DNA of 64,000 nt, taken from Pedobacter psychrophilus. Lineage in GTDB: Bacteria > Bacteroidota > Bacteroidia > Sphingobacteriales > Sphingobacteriaceae. The DNA is taken from positions 1-64,000 of the forward strand of contig NZ_LWHJ01000031.1 of assembly GCF_001652725.1 (NCBI RefSeq), read 5' to 3'. The position numbers were made by a program, and so were the translations under genes. Of the stretch, positions 41,306-50,533 are shown piece after piece (position 1 is the first letter of the stretch; each line of letters opens with the position of its first letter). The notes under the pieces were generated by a model, which searched no databases, was not told the origin of the DNA, and worked only from the letters and a program-made list of their open reading frames with translations.

Positions 41306-41994
41306 TATTTTATGTCTTCTAATTTGGTTATGGTCAATTCTTCTATTGTTGCTTTTGCGGTAAGGTAAGTAGCCTCAGCTTCTAATTTTTGCTTGCTAAT
41401 ACTACTAAAGTTTACAAGAGCTTCGCTATAAACTCTAAATTCTACTTCGCCTCTTTGGTATCTAACTCTTAAATCGTTTAAAAGTCCTTCTGCATCCTGT
41501 ACACTTTTAGAAAAAAGTTTTACAGTATTCAGTTGTTGTATATATGTATAATATCTTTTCTTAACCTCAACCTCTAATGTTTGTGCATATTGGCTTTCAT
41601 TAGCTTCAGTTAATAACAAATTTTCTTTTGCAATTTTTATCTTGTTAGGTTTTTGCAAAATATCGGCTACGTTTATATTAACTCCAAATTGAAGTCCTGT
41701 AACAAATGGAGAATTGTTAGAATTAAATACAGTGTTGGGATTTGATAAATAGAAAGCATTTAAAGGGGAAAACCAATTCAACCTTTGTCCGTTAATGTTC
41801 AATTTATCAATGTCCTTTTGTATTTGATATTGTTTAACAGCAGGATAGTTTTCTCTTGCTGTTGCAAGCAATTTTTCTAGATACAAATAATTTACATCCT
41901 GAATCATACTTTGTTGAGCTTCTACTTTCTTAGTAAAAACAGATAAAGACACAATTAGCATTAAACAATAAATTCTTCTGAAAGAGCTATTCAT
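41305..41994 (-). CDS. Half-length TolC-like outer membrane efflux protein
   Basis: A 229-residue exported protein (signal peptide about 1-26, ending VEAQ) with long amphipathic helices and one short beta segment (about 80-115, LNAFYLSNPNTVF...GLQFGVNINVADI). The order helix, beta pair, helix matches a single OEP repeat of TolC, whereas normal TolC proteins carry two repeats in about 420-480 residues. The RYQRGEVEFRVYSEALVNFS segment is typical of the conserved end of an OEP repeat. As first gene of the operon, overlapping the Wzc-like gene by one base, it probably provides the outer-membrane channel in place of Wza, perhaps as a homohexamer. Confidence 0.75.
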   Translation of the reverse strand: MNSSFRRIYCLMLIVSLSVFTKKVEAQQSMIQDVNYLYLEKLLATARENYPAVKQYQIQKDIDKLNINGQRLNWFSPLNAFYLSNPNTVFNSNNSPFVTGLQFGVNINVADILQKPNKIKIAKENLLLTEANESQYAQTLEVEVKKRYYTYIQQLNTVKLFSKSVQDAEGLLNDLRVRYQRGEVEFRVYSEALVNFSSISKQKLEAEATYLTAKATIEELTITKLEDIK

Positions 41995-42397
41995 AAAAAA
42001 AGTTTAAGTTCTTGTGATTTGAAGTAAAAATTCCTCAAATCTCCATGCTCTCTTTAGACAATATAATGCCAACTTCTAAACATTTTTATAAAACAAAGAT
42101 GTTATGGGCGTACATACTAATGAAGCCTTATTTATTTAAAAATCAGCTTTTTTTAATTGGGGAATTTTAAAAAGAATCCCTAAAAAATCGGGGAATTTAA
42201 TTCCTAGTTGTGGAAGTTTATTCTTGATTAATTATTATTGAGATATCATTAATTTTGTTTTGAATTTAAAAAATATTGCTCTCAATAACGTCTATGACTA
42301 TTATAATATCATACGCTATTAAAACTATCTTAATGGATTGATATTTGGACATAGGACTTTGCAATTTAAAAATTGTACAAACTAAATAACGCTCAAT
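41995..42397. promoter_or_regulatory. 403-bp divergent control region with GGGGAATTT repeats
   Basis: This region must hold promoters for the exopolysaccharide operon (minus) and the type IX adhesin module (plus). GGGGAATTT occurs at 42159-42167 and 42190-42198, 31 bp or about three helical turns apart. Each is followed by an inverted partner: GAATCCC at 42174-42180, and AATTCC completing the dyad GGAATT-T-AATTCC at 42192-42204. No clean TAnnTTTG box was found on either strand. The dyads are operator candidates. Confidence 0.4.
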
Positions 42398-44938
42398 ATG
42401 AAAATTAAATCTTTACCAAGTCTGATTATGACTATGGTATTTGTGTTTATAAGTTTTTTAACTAAAGCACAATTACCATATTTTCAAAGTTTTAAGGAGA
42501 CAACAGCAAGCAATATCCAATTTGGAGGTGCACCAACTGCTGTTTTAACTGCCGCATCTGGAATAGATGCTCCTGGAAATGGGTATTTAAGACTTACAAA
42601 CGGTCTTGTGAATCAAAAGGGATATATATATGGAACCGATAACTTTACTACTAATCAAGGTTTAAGTATTTCTTTTGAATATTTCACCTATGGTGGTAGT
42701 GGTGCAGATGGAATTTGTTTTTTCCTGTTTGATGCTACAGCCAACCCCTTTAATATTGGTGGTTTCGGTGGTTCTTTAGGTTACGCACAATTTAATTTAA
42801 CTAATCCAACTTCTCCTGGTGTTAGTAAAGGTTATATAGGCGTTGCTTTAGATGAATTTGGAAATTTTCCTAATCCAAGAGAAGGACGTCAAGGAGGTAT
42901 AGTTGGTCCTGGTTTTTATGGTATTTCTTCAAAATCTGTCGTAATAAGAGGTAAAGGAGATGGGGCTGCTGAAGTGCCAAATAATTATAGATATCTAACT
43001 TCTGTAACTGCAAGTAGTAAAGGTGTAGATTTAGTTGATGATGGTGCAGCTACAATGCGTTCTCCAGATAGTACTCAATTAGGATATAGAAGAGCTTTTG
43101 TAGATTTAGAGCCTAACCCAAGTGGTGGATACAATGTTTCCGTAAGAATTAAAGTAGGTGGAACACCCACAAAAACAACCACAGTAATTGATAAGTATTA
43201 TTATCCAGATTTAGCTCCAGCTTTAGTAAGATATGGTATTTCTTCTTCTACAGGAGATTTAACCAATTTTCATGAAATCAGAAATTTGAGGATTAATGTT
43301 TTTGAACCTCCTTTTACAAGCCCTACAGCTTTAGATGATATCATTACAGAATGTACTAGTAAAACGACCATCATAAATGTGGTAGCAAATGATGCTTCTA
43401 CTAACGCTGGTGGTAGTATAGATTTAACATCTATTGATTTAGACCCTTCAATTGCGGGTGATCAAAAGAGTTTTCTAGTTGTTGGTAAAGGAACTTTTAC
43501 TGCAAATACAAATGGAACTATAACTTTTACTCCTCTAAATAATACTGTTACAGGCCCTGTTAACGCGAGATATGCAATATCAGATAATTTTGGTTATAAA
43601 TCGGCACCTGCAAATATTATCATAGCAGAACCCGTTACAATAATTCAGGCCAATGCTGGTCCAGATCAGTTAATTAATATTAGTACTGCAACGGGTACAG
43701 TAACAATTACTGGGAACGCACCTGCAAATTCTTCAGGTAGATGGGTTCAAACTTCGGGACCTGCAGGTACAATTATTAGCTCTCCAAATACACCATCAAC
43801 TAATATCACTGGTATTAATGGAACTTATATTTTTACATATACTTTAACAGCACTAGGACAATGCCCTGTTACAGATGATGTGCAAATCATCATCAATGCA
43901 ATACCAGTTGCGGTTAATGATGTTGCTACAGGAGTGGTTAATACTCCAATTCCAATTAATGTAATTAATAACGATACAGATAGAGATGGAAATGCAACAA
44001 TTAATTTAACAACAGTTGTAATTAAAACTCAGCCAACCAATGGCACAGTTACAGTAAACCCAGTAACTGGCGTGGTTACTTACACTCCAAATCCAGGTTA
44101 CTCGGGTCCGGATAGTTTTACCTATACTGTTAAGGATAATAGAGGTGCAGAGTCTAACCCTGCAACTGTAAATATTATTGTACCAACACCTCCAAAAATT
44201 GGTTTGGCTAAGTCATTAATTGATATAGTCGAACAACCAGATGGATCATTTAATGTTAAATTTCAATTCAACATTAAAAATTATAGTAATGTTGATTTAA
44301 AAGATCTTTCCTTGAAAGATGATTTAGCGGCATCATTTCCTGGCACTACAATCAGGGTAATAAGTTTAACATCAACGGGTGTTACAGCTTTAAGTACCAA
44401 TCCTGCATTTAATGGCACATCACTAACTGAAATGTTGAATGCTAATAATCTACTACCTGGCAATGCAACAGCACAAATAGAATTAGTGGTTAACATTACC
44501 GTTTTAGGAAGTAATTTTAACTTTAATAATACAGCGATAACTGAAGGAACTTCTGTAACAGATGGAACAAAAACCTCCGATCAGTCTACGGATGGTGTTT
44601 CTCCAGACCCAACAACTCCAAATGATGTAACTCCAGCTGTACCAACACCAGTGATATTTATAGTGGATCGGATTTTTATTCCTGGTGGTTTTTCCCCTAA
44701 TGGCGATGGTACCAATGATAATTTTGTAATACCTAACTCGGGTTTAACCCCTGTTGATTTTGAAGTTTATAACAGATGGGGAAATATTGTTTATAAATCT
44801 CCTAATTATTTAAATACTTGGAACGGAACCGCAAATAAAGGTTTATTGATTGGTCAGGATTTACCAGTTGGCACCTACTATTACATAGTAATCTACAACG
44901 GTAAAAAGTACAACGGATACCTAACTTTAAACAGATAA
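42398..44938 (+). CDS. Type IX-secreted surface protein with lectin-like and cadherin-like domains
   Basis: An 846-residue secreted protein with signal peptide (about 1-26, ending TKAQ). Residues about 28-310 form an L-type-lectin-like beta sandwich (DGICFFLFDATANPF, GYIGVALDEFGNF). Ig- or cadherin-like domains follow, the best at about 500-598 (NNDTDRDGN, GTVTVNPVTGVVTYTPNPGYSGPDSFTYTVKD in parts), then a DUF11-like region. The last 90 residues are a type B C-terminal domain (gliding-motility-associated, FIPGGFSPNGDGTNDNF...YNRWGNIVYKS) that directs type IX secretion and surface attachment. It heads an operon with PorP/SprF and OmpA genes. A role in adhesion or motility is likely. Confidence 0.88.
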   Translation: MKIKSLPSLIMTMVFVFISFLTKAQLPYFQSFKETTASNIQFGGAPTAVLTAASGIDAPGNGYLRLTNGLVNQKGYIYGTDNFTTNQGLSISFEYFTYGGSGADGICFFLFDATANPFNIGGFGGSLGYAQFNLTNPTSPGVSKGYIGVALDEFGNFPNPREGRQGGIVGPGFYGISSKSVVIRGKGDGAAEVPNNYRYLTSVTASSKGVDLVDDGAATMRSPDSTQLGYRRAFVDLEPNPSGGYNVSVRIKVGGTPTKTTTVIDKYYYPDLAPALVRYGISSSTGDLTNFHEIRNLRINVFEPPFTSPTALDDIITECTSKTTIINVVANDASTNAGGSIDLTSIDLDPSIAGDQKSFLVVGKGTFTANTNGTITFTPLNNTVTGPVNARYAISDNFGYKSAPANIIIAEPVTIIQANAGPDQLINISTATGTVTITGNAPANSSGRWVQTSGPAGTIISSPNTPSTNITGINGTYIFTYTLTALGQCPVTDDVQIIINAIPVAVNDVATGVVNTPIPINVINNDTDRDGNATINLTTVVIKTQPTNGTVTVNPVTGVVTYTPNPGYSGPDSFTYTVKDNRGAESNPATVNIIVPTPPKIGLAKSLIDIVEQPDGSFNVKFQFNIKNYSNVDLKDLSLKDDLAASFPGTTIRVISLTSTGVTALSTNPAFNGTSLTEMLNANNLLPGNATAQIELVVNITVLGSNFNFNNTAITEGTSVTDGTKTSDQSTDGVSPDPTTPNDVTPAVPTPVIFIVDRIFIPGGFSPNGDGTNDNFVIPNSGLTPVDFEVYNRWGNIVYKSPNYLNTWNGTANKGLLIGQDLPVGTYYYIVIYNGKKYNGYLTLNR

Positions 44939-44943
44939 TAGTC

Positions 44944-45873
44944 ATGAAAAAAATAATATATACAAGCATTTCTTTTTTGATGCTGTTAGCTCTTACAAAA
45001 GAAACTAAGGCTCAACAAGATGCCATGTACACTCAGTATATGTTCAATACTTTGGCCATAAATCCAGCCTACGCTGGTAGCAGAAATGTAATTTCGGCAA
45101 CGGCTTTGTACCGTAATCAATGGACAGGTTATGATGGTGCTCCAAAAACAAGTACATTTTCAATAGATGCCCCAATTAATGATAAAAGAATTGGTTTGGG
45201 ACTGCAAATTTTTAATGATAGACTGGGTATTACAAACACAACTGGTTTTGTAGTATCATCTGCTTACAGGATTAGAATGGAAGTGGGAACTTTATCATTT
45301 GGAATACAAGGAAGTGGTAACCATAGAAGAGCAGATTATACACAAGTTAAATTAGATCAGTCTGGTACTTCTATAGATCCTGCATTCCAAGAATTTGTAA
45401 GTAGAACCAACTTTAATATTGGTACAGGAATTTATTATAATTCTGATAATTTTTATGTGGGCTTATCTGCTCCAGAATTATTACCTACAAAATTTGGTAG
45501 CCAGTCAAGTACCAATCTTTCTAAGCAAGAAATACACCTTTTTTTAACAGCAGGTTTTGTAGCTTCTTTATCTGATGATTTAAAATTGAAACCATCAGTT
45601 TTGGTAAAACAAGTTAAAGGTGCGCCAATTGAAGGAGATTTAAACGCGACTTTTTGGATTAAGGATGTTATAGGAATAGGAGGCTCGTACCGTACAAATG
45701 CAGATGTTTCTGGATTGTTAGAAATACAGGCTTCCCCACAAATAAGAATAGGATATTCTTATGATCACAGCATTACTAAATTACAGAGCTTTAATAGTGG
45801 TAGCCACGAGATTATGTTGCGCTACGAATTTGGTTTTGAGAAAGATAAATTTATTTCACCAAGATTTTTTTAA
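44944..45873 (+). CDS. PorP/SprF family type IX secretion membrane protein
   Basis: A 309-residue outer-membrane protein of the PorP/SprF family. The signal peptide ends at TKAQ, and the mature N-terminus QQDAMYTQYMFNTLAINPAYAGSRN is the family hallmark, followed by a beta-barrel ending in RYEFGFEKDKFISPRFF. Family members pair with secreted proteins carrying type B C-terminal domains and help export or anchor them. The gene begins 5 bp after the adhesin stop, so it is very probably its dedicated partner. The OmpA-like gene follows after 9 bp. Confidence 0.92.
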   Translation: MKKIIYTSISFLMLLALTKETKAQQDAMYTQYMFNTLAINPAYAGSRNVISATALYRNQWTGYDGAPKTSTFSIDAPINDKRIGLGLQIFNDRLGITNTTGFVVSSAYRIRMEVGTLSFGIQGSGNHRRADYTQVKLDQSGTSIDPAFQEFVSRTNFNIGTGIYYNSDNFYVGLSAPELLPTKFGSQSSTNLSKQEIHLFLTAGFVASLSDDLKLKPSVLVKQVKGAPIEGDLNATFWIKDVIGIGGSYRTNADVSGLLEIQASPQIRIGYSYDHSITKLQSFNSGSHEIMLRYEFGFEKDKFISPRFF

Positions 45874-45882
45874 TTCAGAAAA

Positions 45883-47985
45883 ATGAAAAAATTATATATA
45901 AGATCAGGTTTTTTTATTCTGTTTCTTTTAGTTGGACAATTTGCGATGTCTCAGTCTAAAGAAGCAAAAATGGTGGCCGCAACTCATTCCTATAATAGTT
46001 TAAAATACAAACAAGCTATTATGGAACTTCTTCCAATTGTTTCTAAAGATAGTTCTAATACAAAAGCGGTAGAAATGCTTGCAAATAGTTATCGTTTAAC
46101 TAAGCAATATCCAGAAGCACTAAAATGGTATGAAAACTTAAGTAGAAAAAGCAATTTAAAAGCCGAATGGGTTTTAAGATATGCCGAAGCTTTGGCTAAT
46201 GACAAAGAATATGAAAAATCAGAACTCTGGTACAGAAAGTATCTGACCATGGTGCCAAGCGATAGGAGGGCTGCCTCTTTTTCTAAAGCAGATTTAAATG
46301 CTATGGGAAAAGAATCTAGTTGGACTGTTAATTATCTAAATTTTAACACTTCTGCATCAGAATATAGCCCAATGCTTTATAAAGATGGTTTGGTTTTTAC
46401 AAGTAACAGGTATTACAGCAAACCAGTTAAATATGTGTTTGCATGGAACAATACTCCATTTTCTGATTTATATAACCTTAAAGATAGAAATAGCATACAA
46501 GAATCTGCTGTTAACTCTGGTGACAGTACAATTAACTCAAGCATGAAAAATGGTGCTTTTAATGATGATAACACTGCGCCAACATCAAATGATACAAAAA
46601 TTATTGGGGTTTATGATAGAAACGTTTATACTTCTGTTACAGCTAATAATACAGGTGAAGAAATTCCGCCTTTAACGGATAGAATAAATACAAAATTTCA
46701 TGAGGGTTCATCTGCAGTAGTGCCGGAAGGGATTATTTTTACTAGAAATAATTATTTTAAAGGAAGTAAAGGAACAAGTAAAGATGGTAAGGTTAAGTTA
46801 AAGATGTTCACTGCAAAAGGTGAAAATCTTTCTGAAATTGTTCCTTTTCCTTATAATAGTGATCAGTATTCTGTTGGACACCCAACTGTTACAAAAGATG
46901 GCAAATTACTGATTTTTGCGTCTGATATGCCTGGAGGTTCTGGTGGTATAGATTTATATTATTCTGTACGATTAGATGAAAAAGGACAATGGAGCCGCCC
47001 TGTTAATTTAGGAAGGAAGATAAATACAGAGGGGGATGAAGAATTTCCTTTTATTGATGATGAGAATGTGCTTTATTTCTCATCTAATGGTTTAGCTGGT
47101 TTAGGTGGATTGGATGTTTTCTCTGTAACATTAAAAGATTTACAACCAGTGGGATTACCGAAAAATTTAGGTGCTCCTTTTAATTCTTCTTATGATGATT
47201 TTGGAGTAGCAAAAACCGGTAAACTAACGGGTTATATGAGCTCTAACAGAGTGGGTGATGATAATATTTACTCATTTGTAAAAAAAGAATTTGGGATTAT
47301 CTTAAAAGGTAGAGTAACAGATGCAACTACAGGATTACCTCTAAAATTAGCTACTGTAACTTTAAGAAATGGGGATAATGAAGAAACTTTGCCTTTAAAT
47401 GAAAACGGCGAATTTGAAAAGCCACTTGCTAAAGATTTAGGTTACGAATTAAGAGGAGCGCTAAAAGACTTTTTGCCAGAAAGAAGATATGTTGGTACAG
47501 ATGGCATTACAAAAGACACCATAATTTACGTTCCTTTAAAGCTAATTGGTGCTAATGATCCTCAAAAGGTAATTATTGATCATTGTGATTCTTTAAAGAA
47601 GGTTTTTGCTTTAGAAAACATCTATTATGATTTAGACAAATTTTACATCAGAGCAGATGCGGTTGATAACTTAAGTAAAGTAGTGAGCTTAATGACTAAA
47701 TATCCGGATATTAAAATAGTAACAAGAAGTCATTGCGATAGCAGGGCGTCTGAAGAATACAATAGAATTTTATCATTTAATAGAGGAGAATCTGCTAAAG
47801 CATATTTGGTTAAAAAAGGGATATCTGCTGATAGAATTAGTGTAGAATACTATGGAAAAAGTAGGTTAGTTAATGGTTGTACCGATGGAGTTGATTGTTC
47901 TGAGTCACAACAACAAATGAATAGAAGAACTGAGTTTGAGGTAGTTTATAAAGGGATTAATTTAGCATTAATAGATTGTAAATAA
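45883..47985 (+). CDS. OmpA-family protein with TPR, PD40 and carboxypeptidase-like domains
   Basis: A 700-residue outer-membrane-associated protein. After a signal peptide (ending AMSQ) come TPR-like helices (about 25-130), PD40/WD40-like beta repeats (about 150-465, including GHPTVTKDGKLLIFASDMPGGSGGIDLYYS), a carboxypeptidase-regulatory-like domain (about 470-560) and a C-terminal OmpA peptidoglycan-binding domain (about 575-700, IYYDLDKFYIRADAVDNL, SHCDSRASEEYN, NRRTEFEV). This domain order is typical of the OmpA proteins that accompany PorP/SprF in Bacteroidota, where related PorE links the type IX apparatus to the cell wall. It is the third gene of the operon, which ends at 48013-48048. 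Confidence 0.9.
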   Translation: MKKLYIRSGFFILFLLVGQFAMSQSKEAKMVAATHSYNSLKYKQAIMELLPIVSKDSSNTKAVEMLANSYRLTKQYPEALKWYENLSRKSNLKAEWVLRYAEALANDKEYEKSELWYRKYLTMVPSDRRAASFSKADLNAMGKESSWTVNYLNFNTSASEYSPMLYKDGLVFTSNRYYSKPVKYVFAWNNTPFSDLYNLKDRNSIQESAVNSGDSTINSSMKNGAFNDDNTAPTSNDTKIIGVYDRNVYTSVTANNTGEEIPPLTDRINTKFHEGSSAVVPEGIIFTRNNYFKGSKGTSKDGKVKLKMFTAKGENLSEIVPFPYNSDQYSVGHPTVTKDGKLLIFASDMPGGSGGIDLYYSVRLDEKGQWSRPVNLGRKINTEGDEEFPFIDDENVLYFSSNGLAGLGGLDVFSVTLKDLQPVGLPKNLGAPFNSSYDDFGVAKTGKLTGYMSSNRVGDDNIYSFVKKEFGIILKGRVTDATTGLPLKLATVTLRNGDNEETLPLNENGEFEKPLAKDLGYELRGALKDFLPERRYVGTDGITKDTIIYVPLKLIGANDPQKVIIDHCDSLKKVFALENIYYDLDKFYIRADAVDNLSKVVSLMTKYPDIKIVTRSHCDSRASEEYNRILSFNRGESAKAYLVKKGISADRISVEYYGKSRLVNGCTDGVDCSESQQQMNRRTEFEVVYKGINLALIDCK

Positions 47986-48012
47986 ACATTAGATTTAAAT
48001 TTTAAACATTCT

Positions 48013-48048
48013 AAATAGCGTTCCAAATTAATGGAACGCTATTTTTTT
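48013..48048 (+). terminator. Rho-independent terminator after the type IX module
   Basis: A 13-bp stem (AAATAGCGTTCCA and its complement), a 6-nt loop and a run of seven T residues, 27 bp after the OmpA-like gene stop. Confidence 0.92.
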
Positions 48049-48086
48049 GCTTTATAAAACCTATTTTTGAGCTTAATAAAAATAAT

Positions 48087-48311
48087 ATGTCTAAAACAAA
48101 ACTTACTGTAAATAATAATGGATCGCTAAAAGTTGATGGTGATTTTGAAATAGTAGATAAAGACGGAAACGTTTATAACCTACAGGGCAGAGAAATAGTT
48201 TCCATCTGTAGATGTGGCTTATCTGCTAATAAACCTTTTTGTGATGGTTCTCACAAAGGTCATTTTGAACATGAAGCGGTTGCTTTTGCTTTGCCTCCTA
48301 AGAAGGTTTAA
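48087..48311 (+). CDS. CDGSH iron-sulfur domain protein
   Basis: A 74-residue protein with one complete CDGSH motif: Cys41, Cys43, Cys52 and His56 in CRCGLSANKPFCDGSH, which ligate a labile 2Fe-2S cluster. The N-terminal part is a short beta region (LTVNNNGSLKVDGDFEIVDKDGNVY). Bacterial members are redox or cluster-transfer proteins of uncertain role. It is monocistronic: a terminator lies 38 bp upstream, and its stop is 3 bp from the convergent FUSC stop. Confidence 0.9.
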   Translation: MSKTKLTVNNNGSLKVDGDFEIVDKDGNVYNLQGREIVSICRCGLSANKPFCDGSHKGHFEHEAVAFALPPKKV

Positions 48312-48314
48312 TAT

Positions 48315-50435
48315 TTAAAGCTTTTCGCTGATTTTATTTAAATCAGCGGAAAGCTTATTGATAGACATCAGCTGTTCTGTCAATTCTTCATCAGTCTTAT
48401 TTTCTGATAAATGAATGTGCAATTTGTTTTTTGTAGTGCCACTCATTTTATCATCTACTTTTTCAATTGCTTCTTCTAAATAAAATCGAGTCTTTCTTAT
48501 CAACTTTAATTGATCGTTATTTATTTTTGGCTCATTTTCTAAAAACATAGCAGATAAATTTGCCAAATAAGAAGAAAGAATATGATTCAAAACAACAAAC
48601 TTGTGGATTTCGTTAACATGATTTTGCCTGCTTTTTGGCTCTTTAATCATTCTTTGAAAAGCCGCTGCTAAGTTTGCAGTATTTACATAAACATCTTTCC
48701 TTGCCAACTTATAATCAGTTTCTGTTGCAGGCATTAAAGATTGTCTTAAAATGATATGTTCAAAATAATTTAGGTTTGCTTTTAAGATTTTGCCTAAATA
48801 AGATTTAAACTGTAAAGATTCCCATCCCGGTAAAAAGAAATAGCTAAATACAATTGCTAATAAAGAACCTAGCAAAGTATCAATGATCCTTTCGCTTACT
48901 AAAACTGTGGTATTATTTGTAGCATTTATAAAACTGAATAATATCAGAATAAAAGGAGTCATTGCAATTACGCTCACAATATATTTTACCCTGATAAAAC
49001 TATAGGTTATTAACATTGCTACTAATAAAATAACGAATTTTAAGGTTTGACTATCAACAAATGTTAAAATTATTGCCCCTAAAATTCCACCAATTATAGT
49101 TCCTATCACCCTTTCAAAATTTCTTTTTTTAGTGTTGCTAAAACCAGGTTTTAAGATTACCAGGATGGTTAAAATAATCCAATTACTATGATCCCCAAAG
49201 GCAAATAATTTACCGATGATAAATCCTAAAATACAAACTACCGCTAATCTTAGGGCAAATCTAAATGCAGAAGAATTAAGGTTTAAATTGTTTTTAAACA
49301 GCTTCCAATCAAAACTTTGATGGTTTACAAAGCGAGATAACTCATCCGGACTTGAGTTTGTTTTGAGCTCTTGAGTTTGTTTTCCAAAGTAATTTTGAAT
49401 AGCTAATGTCCTGTTATAAATATTACGAAGATTGATTAATATCTTTTTAAGGATTAATACATTTTCCCCAGATTTTTCTAATAAATCAATCTTAGATTTT
49501 AAAATATCTAAATCATTAATGGTCATTTGCTTATTAATTGGTTTTTCCTGATAAATTAAACAAAAACCAACATAATTTACCTCAGTAGCAAGCTTAAGTA
49601 TTAACTCATTAAAATGAATTAAAATATCCTTTTCTTCGTATTTTCTCCTAATCGTGTTATAATCATTATTTGTAGCCATGGTCTGCTCAAATAAATCTAC
49701 CATATCAACAAAAATTTTCACCATCAACCTTCCTGCATTGGTAGAGTCGTTTAATAATTTACGAGTTTTAAAAAGTGCTTCCCTAACAACATCTAATTGA
49801 TGGTTCACCTTAATCTGTTGATCAACTAAATCTTTAAAATTATCTTCTACTGAAATCTCTTCGGTATAAAACCTAGCCCTCATTTTTAGGTAATCTGCAA
49901 TTGCACTAATGCACTCACCTAAAGTTTGTTGTGCATAACGATAAGGTCTGATCTGAGAAAAAGCATTGCTTAATAAAAAATACCAACCGCCTCCAAAAAT
50001 GATGTAAAGGGAATGTTCAAATAGTTTTAAGGTTGTTTTATTGGGGTTTATATTTAAAACCATAACTAATAAAGCTGCAGTACCAACTGCCGCGGCTCTT
50101 TCTCCATAAACATTAAACATGGCGAAAATGAAACAGAAAGAAAATATTTCTATGGATAAAAGGTAAACATTGGTATTTATTAAAGCTGTAATGAAAGAGG
50201 TTAAAGAAATAAACAAAATGGTATATAGCATTCCATTTTTCCGGTGTATCCACGGTCCCGGACTATCTGCAATACTCACACATAAAGCGCCTAAAGAAAT
50301 GGTAATCCCAATTTCTAATAAACCAATCTGAAAAAATATTAAAGAAGGTAATAAAACCCCAATAGTCACTTTTACGCCATCAGAGAAGTATTGTGTATAA
50401 AGGAAATCTTTAAAATCTTTAAATTGCTTTATCAT
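48315..50435 (-). CDS. FUSC/YccS-like membrane protein
   Basis: A 706-residue inner-membrane protein with two hydrophobic blocks of about five or six helices each (about 18-165 and 395-530) separated by a long soluble helical region (about 170-390) and followed by a cytosolic C-terminal helical domain. The second block has the FUSC signature RFALRLAVVCILGFIIGK and HSNWIILTILVILKPGFSNTKKRNFERVIGTIIGG (quoted in parts). YccS/YhfK and aromatic-acid exporter AaeB belong here, so export of small aromatic or amphipathic molecules is a guess. A TACTTTTG -7-like box is 12 bp upstream. The last 13 codons form a 17-bp hairpin (48318-48356). Confidence 0.85.
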   Translation of the reverse strand: MIKQFKDFKDFLYTQYFSDGVKVTIGVLLPSLIFFQIGLLEIGITISLGALCVSIADSPGPWIHRKNGMLYTILFISLTSFITALINTNVYLLSIEIFSFCFIFAMFNVYGERAAAVGTAALLVMVLNINPNKTTLKLFEHSLYIIFGGGWYFLLSNAFSQIRPYRYAQQTLGECISAIADYLKMRARFYTEEISVEDNFKDLVDQQIKVNHQLDVVREALFKTRKLLNDSTNAGRLMVKIFVDMVDLFEQTMATNNDYNTIRRKYEEKDILIHFNELILKLATEVNYVGFCLIYQEKPINKQMTINDLDILKSKIDLLEKSGENVLILKKILINLRNIYNRTLAIQNYFGKQTQELKTNSSPDELSRFVNHQSFDWKLFKNNLNLNSSAFRFALRLAVVCILGFIIGKLFAFGDHSNWIILTILVILKPGFSNTKKRNFERVIGTIIGGILGAIILTFVDSQTLKFVILLVAMLITYSFIRVKYIVSVIAMTPFILILFSFINATNNTTVLVSERIIDTLLGSLLAIVFSYFFLPGWESLQFKSYLGKILKANLNYFEHIILRQSLMPATETDYKLARKDVYVNTANLAAAFQRMIKEPKSRQNHVNEIHKFVVLNHILSSYLANLSAMFLENEPKINNDQLKLIRKTRFYLEEAIEKVDDKMSGTTKNKLHIHLSENKTDEELTEQLMSINKLSADLNKISEKL
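48318..48356. terminator. Long hairpin inside the last codons of the FUSC gene
   Basis: AAGCTTTTCGCTGATTT (48318-48334) pairs with 48340-48356, with a single T/C difference that gives a G-U pair in one transcript, and a 5-nt loop. It starts right at the FUSC stop and 7 bp after the CDGSH stop. There is no clear U-tract, so its role as a bidirectional terminator or mRNA stabiliser is uncertain. Confidence 0.45.
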
Positions 50436-50446
50436 TTTTATATACG

Positions 50447-50454
50447 CAAAAGTA
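50447..50454 (-). promoter_or_regulatory. Candidate -7 box (TACTTTTG) for the FUSC gene
   Basis: An exact TAnnTTTG match on the minus strand, 11 bp before the FUSC ATG. I see no good -33 TTG, so support is limited. Confidence 0.35.
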
Positions 50455-50533
50455 AAGTTTAGAAATTTGTTTTCATTAAAACCTTACCTTTATAAATTAA
50501 TTGTGGTTTAGTTATTTTTTTATTTGCGTTAAC

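Noticed and set aside
48011-48086. tRNA-like fold before the CDGSH gene
   Set aside because: The structure is a simple terminator hairpin with no cloverleaf or CCA end.
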